From Oscillospiraceae bacterium (GTDB lineage: Bacteria; Bacillota_A; Clostridia; Oscillospirales; Oscillospiraceae), in assembly GCA_017545325.1 (NCBI GenBank), contig JAFWOX010000003.1:1-64000 (forward strand): DNA of 64,000 nucleotides, given 5' to 3'. The notes beneath the pieces were generated by a model that was not told where the DNA came from, ran no database searches, and was given only the letters and a program-made list of their open reading frames with translations. Below are positions 16,274-24,268 of the stretch, piece after piece; within the stretch, counting starts at the first letter, position 1; every line of letters starts with the position of its first letter. Position numbers and translations under genes: made by a program.

Positions 16274-17233
16274 ATGGATAAACAGATCGTCACCCGGAAA
16301 ATCAAGAACTTCCTCATTGCGGAACGGGGCATGGATCTGGTGGGCGTCTGTCCCGCCTCCGCCCTGGATGCGGAGCCGGAGGGTTACCGGCCCACGGATA
16401 TCCTCTACTGCTGCAAGAGCGTCATCGTCTTCGGCCGCCGCCTGCTGAACGGCGCCGTACAGGCCCAGTTCCGGCGGCTGGAGGACGGCATGGCCTTTGC
16501 CGAGTCCATCTACTCCACCTACGGCCTGGAGCTGGTGCCCAACTGGACCATGGCCCTGTCTACCTTCTACCTGGCGGATTATCTGGAGAATACCTTCGGC
16601 GCGGCTACCCAGCCCATGGGCTGCGGGCCGGAGCAGGGCACCCTGCCGAAAAACACGCCTCTGCCCATGTTTGCCGGGCCGAATAAGGACGGTCTCATCA
16701 TGAATATCTCCCATGCGGCCATCGCCGCGGGACTGGCTCAGCCGGGCTGGAACAACTTTCCCATCACGAAGCAGTATGGGCCCCGGGTGCAGTTCGGCTG
16801 CCTTCTGACCGACCTGGAGCTGGAATACGATTCTCCGGATGACGGCCCCCGGCTCTGCGACCCGGAGAAATGCCATGTCTGCAGCGACCTCTGCCCCATG
16901 CACGCCCTGCCGGACAAGGCCAGCGGAGAGAGCAGCGTCTGGAGCATCGGCGGCCGGGAGTACCGGGTCGGAAAACACAAGGTGAACGCCTGTACCGTTG
17001 CCGCTCTGGGCATGCGCAATGAGTTCGCGGGGATCCGCAAGCGGGGCGACCTGGTGGAGAGCGCGGATCCGACGGACGAGGAGATCGCGGACGCCATGAA
17101 GAGATACGAGATATCCAACTGCAACCTGGACCACTACCCCAAGTGCTACTGCAACCGCTGCCAGATCTACTGCCCCGTGGGGAACTGGCAGGGCACCTTC
17201 GGGGATACCGGCCTTTCCAGGCAGAAGGGATAA
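16274..17233 (+). CDS. QueG/reductive-dehalogenase-like double 4Fe-4S protein, paralogue 3
   Basis: A 319-residue protein beginning at ATG 16274, which is preceded by GGAGG (16261-16265). The core AGLAQPGWNNFPITKQYGPR (about 156-175) occupies the position of the corrinoid-contact region in QueG/RdhA-like proteins, but the canonical GxFG is AQPG here. Fe-S motifs are CX4CX2CX3CP (CDPEKCHVCSDLCP) and C-terminal CX2CX3CP (CNRCQIYCPVGNW). A shared C-terminal CPVGNW is conserved in all three paralogues, indicating tandem duplication. The operon ends at a strong terminator immediately downstream. Confidence 0.78.
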   Translation: MDKQIVTRKIKNFLIAERGMDLVGVCPASALDAEPEGYRPTDILYCCKSVIVFGRRLLNGAVQAQFRRLEDGMAFAESIYSTYGLELVPNWTMALSTFYLADYLENTFGAATQPMGCGPEQGTLPKNTPLPMFAGPNKDGLIMNISHAAIAAGLAQPGWNNFPITKQYGPRVQFGCLLTDLELEYDSPDDGPRLCDPEKCHVCSDLCPMHALPDKASGESSVWSIGGREYRVGKHKVNACTVAALGMRNEFAGIRKRGDLVESADPTDEEIADAMKRYEISNCNLDHYPKCYCNRCQIYCPVGNWQGTFGDTGLSRQKG

Positions 17234-17249
17234 GGGAACAAAAGAACCG

Positions 17250-17288
17250 CAGGCGGTGAGGATTTCGTCCTCACCGCCTGATGATTTT
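17250..17288 (+). terminator. Terminator after the Fe-S triad operon (works for both strands)
   Basis: CAGGCGGTGAGGA (17250-17262) pairs perfectly with TCCTCACCGCCTG (17268-17280), followed by ATGATTTTTT on the plus strand. The opposite gene ends inside it at 17271, so it probably serves both converging transcripts. Confidence 0.85.
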
Positions 17289-18068
17289 TTCCTCCGTCTG
17301 CTTCAGCATCCTGATGCGTTCCGCCGTAAAAGCCTCCACCTGCTTCCAGAGGGAATGGAGCTGGGTCTTATGGGTGCAGAGCTTTTCCCTGCAGTTTGCG
17401 CAGTGCAGATAGGCGTTGGTGCGCTCGGAGAACCACTCCGGATGCCGGTAAAAGGTGATCTCCCACCGCAGAAGAAGGATCAGGGAGAGGGCGATCAGGC
17501 TCCAGCTGTAAGCGGCCTTCACGAAGAAGAGGGGGGTGAACATCATGGCGTAATCCCAGTTGTAGATCCGGCAGGCGCTGCAGCATTTGTTTTTCAGGAA
17601 CCAGGTCTGGAAAGGGCAGAAGAACAGGATGCAGATCATATCGCAGACCGCGTAGGCACAGCTGATGAGGATCATGATGCCGTCGTCAAAAACGCCGGTC
17701 ATATGGAGCACGCCGAAAATGCCGTTGAAGCAGATCCAGAGCAGGGCGACCAGCACCGTGCCGTGATTATCCTGCACATCGATCTCCGTCTGCCCGGTTT
17801 TGATATAATTCCGGGCAAACTGCTTCTGGCAGCCGGGGCTTTCCAGCTTCGAAGGGAAAAACCGAAGGACCATTTCCGCCACATATACGACCCAGATCAC
17901 GGCAAGCACGGCGGGAAGCTTGTCCAGATGAACCGTGATGCGCTCATCATTGGTGAAGCGATAGGCGATATAGAAGGCGGCCGCAGCCAGAAAGAGAAGG
18001 GAGCGATACGCCAACCGGATATAATGGAAGGTGCTGATGGCGGTGAGTCGGATCTTTCGCTTTTTCAA
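17271..18068 (-). CDS. Multi-pass membrane protein of unknown function with paired-Cys motifs
   Basis: A 265-residue integral membrane protein with about five hydrophobic segments (near 20-36, 52-68, 107-120, 126-150, 180-200). Two cysteine pairs stand out: CCSAC in KNKCCSACRIYNWDY (about 160) and CXXC in HCANCREKLCTHK (about 223), the latter in a charged C-terminal cytosolic tail and reminiscent of a small metal knuckle. The start is TTG 18068, supported by AAAGGAG 7 nt upstream. I do not recognise a characterised family. The gene stands alone, convergent with the Fe-S triad. Confidence 0.7.
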   Translation of the reverse strand: MKKRKIRLTAISTFHYIRLAYRSLLFLAAAAFYIAYRFTNDERITVHLDKLPAVLAVIWVVYVAEMVLRFFPSKLESPGCQKQFARNYIKTGQTEIDVQDNHGTVLVALLWICFNGIFGVLHMTGVFDDGIMILISCAYAVCDMICILFFCPFQTWFLKNKCCSACRIYNWDYAMMFTPLFFVKAAYSWSLIALSLILLLRWEITFYRHPEWFSERTNAYLHCANCREKLCTHKTQLHSLWKQVEAFTAERIRMLKQTEEKIIRR

Positions 18069-18154
18069 AGGATGGCTCCTTTCCGGGGTAAAAGGTCTGC
18101 GGAAAACGCTGGAAACTGGTCACGCCCTTTGGAAATCCAAGTCAGATACGGCCC

Positions 18155-18183
18155 ATTATAGCGAGAAAGTATGAACAAATCTA
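18155..18183 (-). promoter_or_regulatory. Probable promoter of the membrane protein gene
   Basis: A perfect minus-strand TATAAT (18160-18155) with a poor -35 (TAGATT, 18183-18178) at 17 bp. The leader to the TTG start is about 85 nt. Confidence 0.5.
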
Positions 18184-18229
18184 CGCACGATTACAAAAAA
18201 GAACAGAAAAAGCCTGCTCTTTCCCCGGA

Positions 18230-18269
18230 GCGAAAAAGAAAAGTCCCTGAGATCAAAGAGATCTCAGGG
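18230..18269 (-). terminator. Terminator of the DUF3089-SLH-HAD gene
   Basis: CCCTGAGATC (18245-18254) and GATCTCAGGG (18260-18269) form a perfect 10-bp stem. On the minus strand it is followed by ACTTTTCTTTTT, fitting termination of the leftward gene that stops at 18330. The rest of the 18069-18329 gap holds no gene I can support. Confidence 0.8.
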
Positions 18270-18329
18270 ATAAGCTTTGTCAGGGCAGATCAAACAGGGA
18301 ACCGCCCGGTATGCAGCGTCTCATGCGGT

Positions 18330-20930
18330 TCAGGCCGCCGGCTGCATAGCTGCGTCCTGACCAAGACGGGTCACGCCTTCGCCGTAGATCGTGAGCCAAT
18401 CGTTCTTCATGGAGATAGGGATCCAGTCAAACTCCTCGCAGAGCGCAAACATCTTGTCTGCTTTGGTCTGATTCCCGTTCTCCCGCACCGTATCGTCGCA
18501 GCAGAGCATGAAGGCAAGGCTTTTGTATGGGTTGCCGCTGGTCACGTATTCCGCCATGCTGCTGTCCCCGGTGCTGTTGCCAAAGGAAAGAACCGGCTGC
18601 TGGCCTATTTCCTGCATGATGACGGAGACCTTGTTCATTTTCAGATTCTTGATGAGGAAGTCCCCGCCGAGAATCAGTTCATCGCCCTCGGCGAAAACGT
18701 AGTTCAGCCCATCCGCATCACCCTGATTGCTGGATACGATGGTTTCGTCTGAACCGATGATCTGCCGGTTTGGGATATTCAGCGGGGAGTTGTCTGCGAT
18801 GCCGCGGACGATGAGACGGTCGGTGCCGCTGATGATATAGACGGTGAAGCCGTTGGCCTGCAGATAGTCGACCACCTGCAGCATGGGCAGATACCAGCCG
18901 TCCCCTCGGTTCATTCCGGTATAGCCGGGCATGGGCTGCTTTTTGAAGTCCTGGATATAGGCGTTGAACTCCGCGACCGTCATCCCGGCAAAGGCGGAAG
19001 CGACAGCCCGGCCGTGATCCACCTCGAGGCCGGAGAAGGATTTGCCGGTCTCATTCTGCTCTGCGATCTTTTCGGCGACCTCCCGCTCAAAATCCGTAGC
19101 CAGATCCTTATAGTCAGGATCCTCCAATACGCGGTATTTGAGCAGCATATAGTCGAAGTAATTGGGATCTGTTTCGCAGAACAGGGTGCCGTCCAAATCA
19201 AAGACGGCTATGCGGTCCTCCCGGGGGATATAGTCCGGGCTGTTCTCGTTCGTGATCGTCTCAAGGTAGGCGGCGAGGGCCTCGGCGGCTTCAGATCCCG
19301 TTGTCCACAGGGATAGTGGGGAGGATTTCTCCGGCGCGGTGCAAAAGCGCTGAAGGAGGACCGCCGCCTGTGCCCGGGTAAGCTTTTCCCGGGGGCTCAG
19401 CTTCCCGCTGCCGGCGCCCCGGAGGATGCCTGCGCTCACCGCCCACTGTATGGCCGGGGCATAACCGTCTGTGATTTCGGCGGCGTCATCATAGCTGAGC
19501 ATGTCGATGTCCTCGCCCGCGCTGACATCCATGCCGAGGTACTGCGCGGTATTCCGGAGCAGGAATACCGCCTCCTCCCGGGCAAGAGCGCCGTTTGGTG
19601 AGAACAAGCTGCCTGTCCTGTCTGCGATCCTCTCCGAAGCTGCCCAGCGAACGGCTTCGGCATACCAGGTCTCGCCTGTCACATCAGAATAGGGAATGAT
19701 CCCGTTCACGACGGGTTGACCGCACAGCCGCCACAGCACAGTGACGAACTGTGCCCGGGTCAGGGGCAGATCGGGACGGAAGGCCGAAGAGCCGGTTCCC
19801 TCCATGAGGCCCTGGGCATGTGCATATCTGACTCCATCCGTATACCAGGCGTCCGCCGGAACATCCTTGAAGGGAAGACCCGTGCGCCATGCATCGGCAC
19901 GTACTTTCACATTCTCCTTGAGATTCGTGAAGAAGAACAGGTAGTCGTAGATATGATACGAGCCCTCCGGGAAAATGTCGATCCCCGCGGGATAGTCTGC
20001 CGGACTGACATCTGTGACCACCAGTTCGCCCCGAGAGCCGAGATAGGCGCCGCACAGGGCGGGGATCGGCTCCGCTCCGACGGACATCACTGCCCCAAGA
20101 TTCTGCGCTTTGTCTGCCGCCGTACCGTCCGTTTTCCAGTTCAGCGGGTTGATGGACAGCGCCTTTGCGCCTGCCGGGATCACCAGCGTATCCGACAGTG
20201 TTCCGTCCTCGCAGTCGAAGGAGATCACCGTGCCGGTATCCGTTTCGCCCTTTGCGGGAATGATCTGGGGATAGGCTGCCGTTATCTCTTCCGTGACAGA
20301 CCAGCCGATGGCATAGACAGCGACCAGCCCTTCCTGAAGGCTTTTCGCCCCCTCGCCGTCGCCGCCGTAATATTCCTTCATCAGCTCCAGGCACATCTGC
20401 GCTCCCTGAGAGAAGCCTGCCAGGATGATCCCCCGGCCCCCGTTTTCCCGATCCAGATACCGGCGGAAGGCAGCAGAAATATCCCCATAGGCGATCTTTT
20501 GCGCTTCGGCCTGTTCCTCGGGCGAGAGCTTATAGGCGTTCATGGACATCTGCCTGTAGTAGGGGGAGTACAGCCTGCCCGCTTCCGCATAGATGCCTTT
20601 TTCCATGTCCAGCGCGTTCAAAAACCGGCCCTTCAGCTTGTCATTCAGATCGAAAGAATTCCTCTCGCTTCGGGTATCCACAGTGGGGCAGATCAGGAAA
20701 ACATCGATCCCCGTGTCTTTGCCCAAGGAAAAGTAGGCCCAGTTGACCGGATCGCCATAATCCAGCGGCGTAACTTCGCTGTGCCCTGAGCGGTCCTTCT
20801 GCGCCGCATAGCTGTATCCTGCCTTTTGCTCAGCTTCGGCTGCCGACACCCTGCCCGGAAGCATCCCGAGGCTCAGCGTAAGAATCAGCATAAGGGAGAG
20901 CAGTTGTGCGCGAATCCCTTTTCCTCTCAT
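18330..20930 (-). CDS. Exported three-part protein: DUF3089-type esterase, three SLH domains, HAD phosphatase
   Basis: An 866-residue protein with a Sec signal peptide (1-30, ending VSA). Residues 50-340 resemble the DUF3089 alpha/beta-hydrolase family, with the nucleophile elbow GFSQG (S174). Residues 354-535 hold three S-layer homology repeats (FKDVPADAWYTDGVRYA, YSDVTGETWYAEAVRWA, and a third around 480-530), which bind pyruvylated wall polymers. Residues 570-866 are a HAD-family domain with the DLDGT motif (D578, D580) and a later IISGT segment. No frameshift is seen. The protein would be anchored on the cell surface with hydrolase and phosphatase-like modules. This combination is unusual; the substrate is unknown. 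A terminator follows at 18230-18269, and a cation transporter precedes it by 48 bp. Confidence 0.8.
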   Translation of the reverse strand: MRGKGIRAQLLSLMLILTLSLGMLPGRVSAAEAEQKAGYSYAAQKDRSGHSEVTPLDYGDPVNWAYFSLGKDTGIDVFLICPTVDTRSERNSFDLNDKLKGRFLNALDMEKGIYAEAGRLYSPYYRQMSMNAYKLSPEEQAEAQKIAYGDISAAFRRYLDRENGGRGIILAGFSQGAQMCLELMKEYYGGDGEGAKSLQEGLVAVYAIGWSVTEEITAAYPQIIPAKGETDTGTVISFDCEDGTLSDTLVIPAGAKALSINPLNWKTDGTAADKAQNLGAVMSVGAEPIPALCGAYLGSRGELVVTDVSPADYPAGIDIFPEGSYHIYDYLFFFTNLKENVKVRADAWRTGLPFKDVPADAWYTDGVRYAHAQGLMEGTGSSAFRPDLPLTRAQFVTVLWRLCGQPVVNGIIPYSDVTGETWYAEAVRWAASERIADRTGSLFSPNGALAREEAVFLLRNTAQYLGMDVSAGEDIDMLSYDDAAEITDGYAPAIQWAVSAGILRGAGSGKLSPREKLTRAQAAVLLQRFCTAPEKSSPLSLWTTGSEAAEALAAYLETITNENSPDYIPREDRIAVFDLDGTLFCETDPNYFDYMLLKYRVLEDPDYKDLATDFEREVAEKIAEQNETGKSFSGLEVDHGRAVASAFAGMTVAEFNAYIQDFKKQPMPGYTGMNRGDGWYLPMLQVVDYLQANGFTVYIISGTDRLIVRGIADNSPLNIPNRQIIGSDETIVSSNQGDADGLNYVFAEGDELILGGDFLIKNLKMNKVSVIMQEIGQQPVLSFGNSTGDSSMAEYVTSGNPYKSLAFMLCCDDTVRENGNQTKADKMFALCEEFDWIPISMKNDWLTIYGEGVTRLGQDAAMQPAA

Positions 20931-20978
20931 TTATATCCCCTCTAATCCATCGTTTTCAAAGCGTTGACCCCGCGTTGG

Positions 20979-22130
20979 CTATTCCTCCGAAAAATCCGTA
21001 TCCAGCGCCGCCTGGAGGGTATAGCCGGGGAACGCCCGCTGGACGTCTTGCGTTACTTCGTTGAAAACGGCTCTGCGGTCCTTGGCGTCGAAGCTGACCA
21101 CAACGTCGAAACGAAGGGCCTTTTCCTCCTTCATCAGGTAAAACCCATGGAGCTGCGTGACATACGGGTGGGAGAAGGCGATTTCCCGCACCTTCTTCTG
21201 CGCCTCCATCACTTCCTCATCCGTGGTGTTCATGGAGTATACGCCGATTGCGGTGAGAATGACCCGGTGCTCCCTGTAGACCTTCGTCTGGATGCTCCGG
21301 ATCAGCAGATCCAGTTCATTGGCCGAATATGTATCCGGCACCTCGATATGGACGGAGCCGTTCCAGGTGTCCGGTCCATAGTTATTCAGCACAAGATCGT
21401 ACGCTCCCAGTACGTCGGGAAAAGCGGTCACCGTCTGCTTGATGGCCTTGGCCAGCTCCATGTCGTTGCGTTCGCCCAGGATCTGGGAGATCGTGTCCCG
21501 CAGCATTTCGAGTCCGGATTTGATGATGACCAGAGAGATGATCGCGCCGAGCCATGCTTCCAGGGAAATATGGAAGATCAGAAAGATCGCCGCCGCGACG
21601 AGGGTGGATGCGGAGATGATGGAATCCAGGGTCGCGTCCTCGCCGGAATTGACCAGAGAATCAGAATTGACCTTCATGCCGACGCTTTTCACATACCGGC
21701 CCAGGAGGATCTTCACCACCACCGCGACCCCGACGATGATGAGCGAGACGGCGGTATATTCCGGCGTTTCCGGATGAATGATCTGCTTGATGGATTCCAC
21801 CAGAGAGGTTATGCCCGCGTAGAGCACAAGGACGGAGATGATCATCGCGCTGAGGTATTCGATCCGTCCATAGCCGAAGGGGTGCTTTTTGTCCGGCTCC
21901 CGACCCGCCAGCTTTGTCCCGACGATGGTGATGACGGAGCTTCCGGCGTCTGAGATGTTGTTGACCGCATCCAGCACGATGGCGATGGAGTGCGTCGCAA
22001 GACCGATCACGGCCTTGAAGGCTGCAAGGAAGACGTTGGCAATGATGCCAATGATGCTTGTCCTGACGATGGCTTTCTCCCGCGAGGCCTCTTTGGCGGC
22101 GCTTGACGCCATTTCCTGCCTTTTGTCCAT
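20979..22130 (-). CDS. Cation diffusion facilitator (CDF) family metal transporter
   Basis: A 383-residue secondary transporter exporting divalent cations (Zn, Mn, Co or Fe) by proton antiport. Six transmembrane helices are visible within residues 20-215. The typical metal-site motifs are DAVNNISDAGSSV (helix 2, about 48-60), HPFGYGRIEYLSA (about 77-89) and SGEDATLDSIIS (helix 5, about 154-165). Compared with the usual HxxxD of zinc CDFs, the helix-2 sequence is DxxNNxxD, which suggests Mn/Fe-type selectivity. The long cytosolic tail extends beyond the common ~300-residue size. I chose ATG 22130 because AAGGAG lies 8 nt upstream; an earlier in-frame start would add 66 basic residues unlike the family. 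Confidence 0.9.
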   Translation of the reverse strand: MDKRQEMASSAAKEASREKAIVRTSIIGIIANVFLAAFKAVIGLATHSIAIVLDAVNNISDAGSSVITIVGTKLAGREPDKKHPFGYGRIEYLSAMIISVLVLYAGITSLVESIKQIIHPETPEYTAVSLIIVGVAVVVKILLGRYVKSVGMKVNSDSLVNSGEDATLDSIISASTLVAAAIFLIFHISLEAWLGAIISLVIIKSGLEMLRDTISQILGERNDMELAKAIKQTVTAFPDVLGAYDLVLNNYGPDTWNGSVHIEVPDTYSANELDLLIRSIQTKVYREHRVILTAIGVYSMNTTDEEVMEAQKKVREIAFSHPYVTQLHGFYLMKEEKALRFDVVVSFDAKDRRAVFNEVTQDVQRAFPGYTLQAALDTDFSEE

Positions 22131-22292
22131 GAAACCACTCCTTATGCTTGCTGCGTTTCTTTTCTTTCGGGCATTCCTGCCGTCCGGGAGAGTCGCATGT
22201 GCTTTCTTCCCCCTCGGGAGGGGTATCTGCCAATCCGCAGACGAGCAGACCCGTTTCCCGCTGCGTCCGGCCCGCTTCACCCTATATCCTAT
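22131..22292 (-). other. GC-rich structured 5' leader of the CDF gene (no riboswitch class assigned)
   Basis: About 160 nt separate the promoter at 22293-22321 from the CDF start. On the minus strand it contains several self-complementary blocks, such as GTCTGC with GCAGAT and CCCCTC with GAGGGG, then a purine-rich run into the ribosome site. A metal-sensing RNA would be expected in front of a CDF exporter, but I could not match NiCo, Mn (yybP) or other riboswitch consensus motifs. Confidence 0.4.
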
Positions 22293-22321
22293 ATCATAGC
22301 TGCATAACCTGCTGTTGTCAA
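22293..22321 (-). promoter_or_regulatory. Promoter of the CDF / SLH-HAD unit
   Basis: Minus strand TTGACA (22321-22316), 17 bp, TATGAT (22298-22293). It fires away from the ohrR-like promoter that starts 35 bp further right. Confidence 0.85.
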
Positions 22322-22355
22322 AGCGCAAATCTCCGGCGAAAGCAGAAAAAACCTA

Positions 22356-22384
22356 TTGACAAGGACAGAAATATTTGATAAAAC
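22356..22384 (+). promoter_or_regulatory. Promoter of the OhrR-peroxidase operon
   Basis: TTGACA (22356-22361), 17 bp, TAAAAC (22379-22384) with an extended TG at 22376-22377. The sequence up to the start codon is AT-rich, as expected for an autoregulated site, but I see no clear OhrR-type inverted repeat. Confidence 0.7.
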
Positions 22385-22418
22385 ATAATTGCATAAAATA
22401 AATCTGAGGAAAAAGACG

Positions 22419-22862
22419 ATGGATTACGATTATCATGAGGCAATGAAGCTGGAGAATCAGCTCTGTTTCCCGCTGTACGCCGCAGCGAGGAAGGTCACGG
22501 GGCTCTATACCCCCTACCTGAAGGCCCTTGACCTGACCTATACGCAGTATATCGTGCTGCTGGTCCTTTGGGAGCGGCATGAGATCACTGTGGGGGAGCT
22601 GTGCTCTCGCCTCCGGCTGGACAGCGGGACCATCTCTCCGCTGCTCAAGAAGCTGGAAGCCGCAGGATATGTTCTCCGGAGCCGCACGAAGGAAGACGAG
22701 CGCGTGGTGGAGATCCGGCTGACGGAATCCGGCCGCGCCCTGCAGGAAGCCGCGAAGGATATTCCCCTGATGGTGGGGAGCTGCGTCATGCTGCCGCCGG
22801 AAAAGGCGGGGGCCCTGTATGCGCTGCTCTATGAGCTTTTGGGGGATGGAAACGAAGAATAG
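22419..22862 (+). CDS. MarR-family regulator, OhrR-like
   Basis: A 147-residue winged-helix DNA-binding protein. The N-terminal LENQLCFPLYAA (residues 11-22) matches the OhrR signature, with the peroxide-sensing Cys at residue 16. The helix-turn-helix and wing follow in TVGELCSRLRLDSGTISPLLKKLEAAG and RSRTKEDERVVEIRLT. OhrR represses organic-peroxide defence genes and is released on Cys oxidation. Here it heads an operon with a flavodoxin, a glutathione peroxidase and a rubredoxin fusion, which fits that role. The start is ATG 22419 after GAGGAAA; an upstream in-frame ATG at 22389 overlaps the promoter region. Confidence 0.85.
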   Translation: MDYDYHEAMKLENQLCFPLYAAARKVTGLYTPYLKALDLTYTQYIVLLVLWERHEITVGELCSRLRLDSGTISPLLKKLEAAGYVLRSRTKEDERVVEIRLTESGRALQEAAKDIPLMVGSCVMLPPEKAGALYALLYELLGDGNEE

Positions 22863-22880
22863 AGAGGGAGGCAATCGACG

Positions 22881-23255
22881 ATGAACAAACGCAGGGAAGA
22901 AGAGATCGTTCAGGCATTCCACCTGATGTGGGACAGTTATCCGGAGCAGGTGCGCCTGATCGACAGGCATTTTCGCGTGGTGGCGGGCAATCCCGCTTAT
23001 ACCGGAGCGGGCGGGCAGGTGGAAGTGCAGTGCAACGTAGGGCCGGCGGAAATGCACAAAGGCTGCCAGGCCATGACCGCACTGAAATCCGGCGAGACGA
23101 AATCCATCCGCGCTCAGGCGGGGGATGCGGTGTTTGAGTCTTTCTGGATCCCGGTGGCGGGGGAAGAGGATTACTACGTCCATTTTACCAACGGGCTCAA
23201 CGAGGCCATCCGCAGAATGAAGGAGCAGGCGGGTGAGCGGAAGGAACAGCTTTAA
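22881..23255 (+). CDS. Small PAS-like protein of unknown function
   Basis: A 124-residue soluble protein directly after ohrR. The middle reads like a minimal PAS fold: LIDRHFRVVAGNPAY, a short helix with KGCQAM, then DAVFESFWIPVAG and YYVHFTNGLNEAIRRM as the final strands. PAS domains sense redox state or bind small ligands. No output domain is attached, so it may act as a partner or storage-type sensor in the peroxide operon. The PAS assignment is from pattern only and needs a profile search. ATG 22881 is preceded by GGGAGG. Confidence 0.55.
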   Translation: MNKRREEEIVQAFHLMWDSYPEQVRLIDRHFRVVAGNPAYTGAGGQVEVQCNVGPAEMHKGCQAMTALKSGETKSIRAQAGDAVFESFWIPVAGEEDYYVHFTNGLNEAIRRMKEQAGERKEQL

Positions 23256-23270
23256 GTCAGGAGGCAGGGA

Positions 23271-23681
23271 ATGAAGGCTGCGGTCAGATACTATACGAAA
23301 ACGGGAAACACAAAACGCCTGGCGGAGGCCATCGGGAAGGCACTGGGCGTGGAAGCGCTGCCCCTGAGCGCTCCTGTGGATGAGCCGGTGGACATCCTCT
23401 TTTTGGGCAATTCCTATTATGCCTTCAGCATTGATCCGGAGGTCAGGGACTATATCCGCGCCCTGGATAAGGACAAGGTCGGGCGGATCGTCAATTTCGG
23501 CTCTGCGGCCATGCTGAATTCCACCTGGAAGAAGGTCAAGGCTGAGGCGGATAAGGCCGGCATTCCGATGGACGAGCGGGAGTTCCACTGCCGGGGCGAA
23601 TTTAAGGGACTCCATAAGGGCAGACCGAATGCCATGGATCTGGAGGCGGCGGCCGCCTTTGCCAGGTCTGTGATCGAATAA
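23271..23681 (+). CDS. Flavodoxin-family protein
   Basis: A 136-residue protein with the flavodoxin phosphate-binding loop YTKTGNTKRLA (residues 8-18), a FLGNSYYAF segment (about 43-51) in the place of the second flavin loop, and a short C-terminal half. It is shorter than classical flavodoxins (140-170 aa), typical of small FMN-binding electron carriers. It lies 15 bp after the PAS-like gene and 17 bp before glutathione peroxidase, so it could supply electrons for peroxide reduction; that pairing is inferred. Confidence 0.75.
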   Translation: MKAAVRYYTKTGNTKRLAEAIGKALGVEALPLSAPVDEPVDILFLGNSYYAFSIDPEVRDYIRALDKDKVGRIVNFGSAAMLNSTWKKVKAEADKAGIPMDEREFHCRGEFKGLHKGRPNAMDLEAAAAFARSVIE

Positions 23682-23698
23682 GAAGGAGGAAAACAAGC

Positions 23699-24244
23699 AT
23701 GAAAACCATCTATGATTTTACCGTGAAGGACAGAAACGGCGCCGAAGTCAGCCTCTCCCAGTATCGGGGGAAGGTCCTGCTCATCGTCAACACAGCCACC
23801 GGCTGCGGATTCACGCCGCATTACGAGCCGCTTGAAGCCATGTACAAAGAGATGAAGGAGCAGGGGCTGGAGATCCTCGACTTTCCCTGCAATCAATTCG
23901 CCAACCAGGCGCCGGGCAGCGACGAGGAGATCCACGAATTCTGCACGGTGAAATTCGGCACAGAGTTTCCGCAGTTCGCCAAGATCGACGTCAACGGCGA
24001 GACGGCCGATCCGCTGTTTGCGTTTCTGGCTGCGGAAAAGCCCTTTGAAGGCTTTGGCAAAGGTCTGAAGTACGCGGCGCTGAAGAAGTTCTCGGACATG
24101 AACAACAAGGCCTTTGGGGACAAAGCCTATATCAAATGGAATTTCACGAAGTTCCTGGTTGACCGGGAGGGCAAGGTGGTCGCGCGGTTTGAGCCCACCG
24201 TTGACATGGAGGAAGTCAAGGCTTGCGTGAAGGCGCTGCTGTAA
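23699..24244 (+). CDS. Glutathione peroxidase family (thiol peroxidase) protein
   Basis: A thioredoxin-fold peroxidase of 181 aa. The peroxidatic Cys lies in TATGCGFTPHYEPLE (Cys at about residue 37), the Gln region in DFPCNQFANQAPG (about 61-73), and the Trp/Asn region in IKWNFTKFLVDREG. All four tetrad positions (Cys, Gln, Trp, Asn) are thus visible. Bacterial Cys homologues usually use thioredoxin-like reductants. It would detoxify organic hydroperoxides under the neighbouring OhrR regulator. AAGGAGG precedes the ATG. Confidence 0.9.
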   Translation: MKTIYDFTVKDRNGAEVSLSQYRGKVLLIVNTATGCGFTPHYEPLEAMYKEMKEQGLEILDFPCNQFANQAPGSDEEIHEFCTVKFGTEFPQFAKIDVNGETADPLFAFLAAEKPFEGFGKGLKYAALKKFSDMNNKAFGDKAYIKWNFTKFLVDREGKVVARFEPTVDMEEVKACVKALL

Positions 24245-24268
24245 GAGCGGCCGGCGGATGGGGTACAG

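Noticed and set aside
18171..18752. A 193-codon plus-strand frame in the 18.1-18.7 kb gap
   Set aside because: It has no ribosome site, contains the leftward terminator and then runs antisense through the HAD domain.
22131..22292. A NiCo or Mn riboswitch in the CDF leader
   Set aside because: The leader is structured but I could not match the core motifs of either class, so I leave it unassigned.
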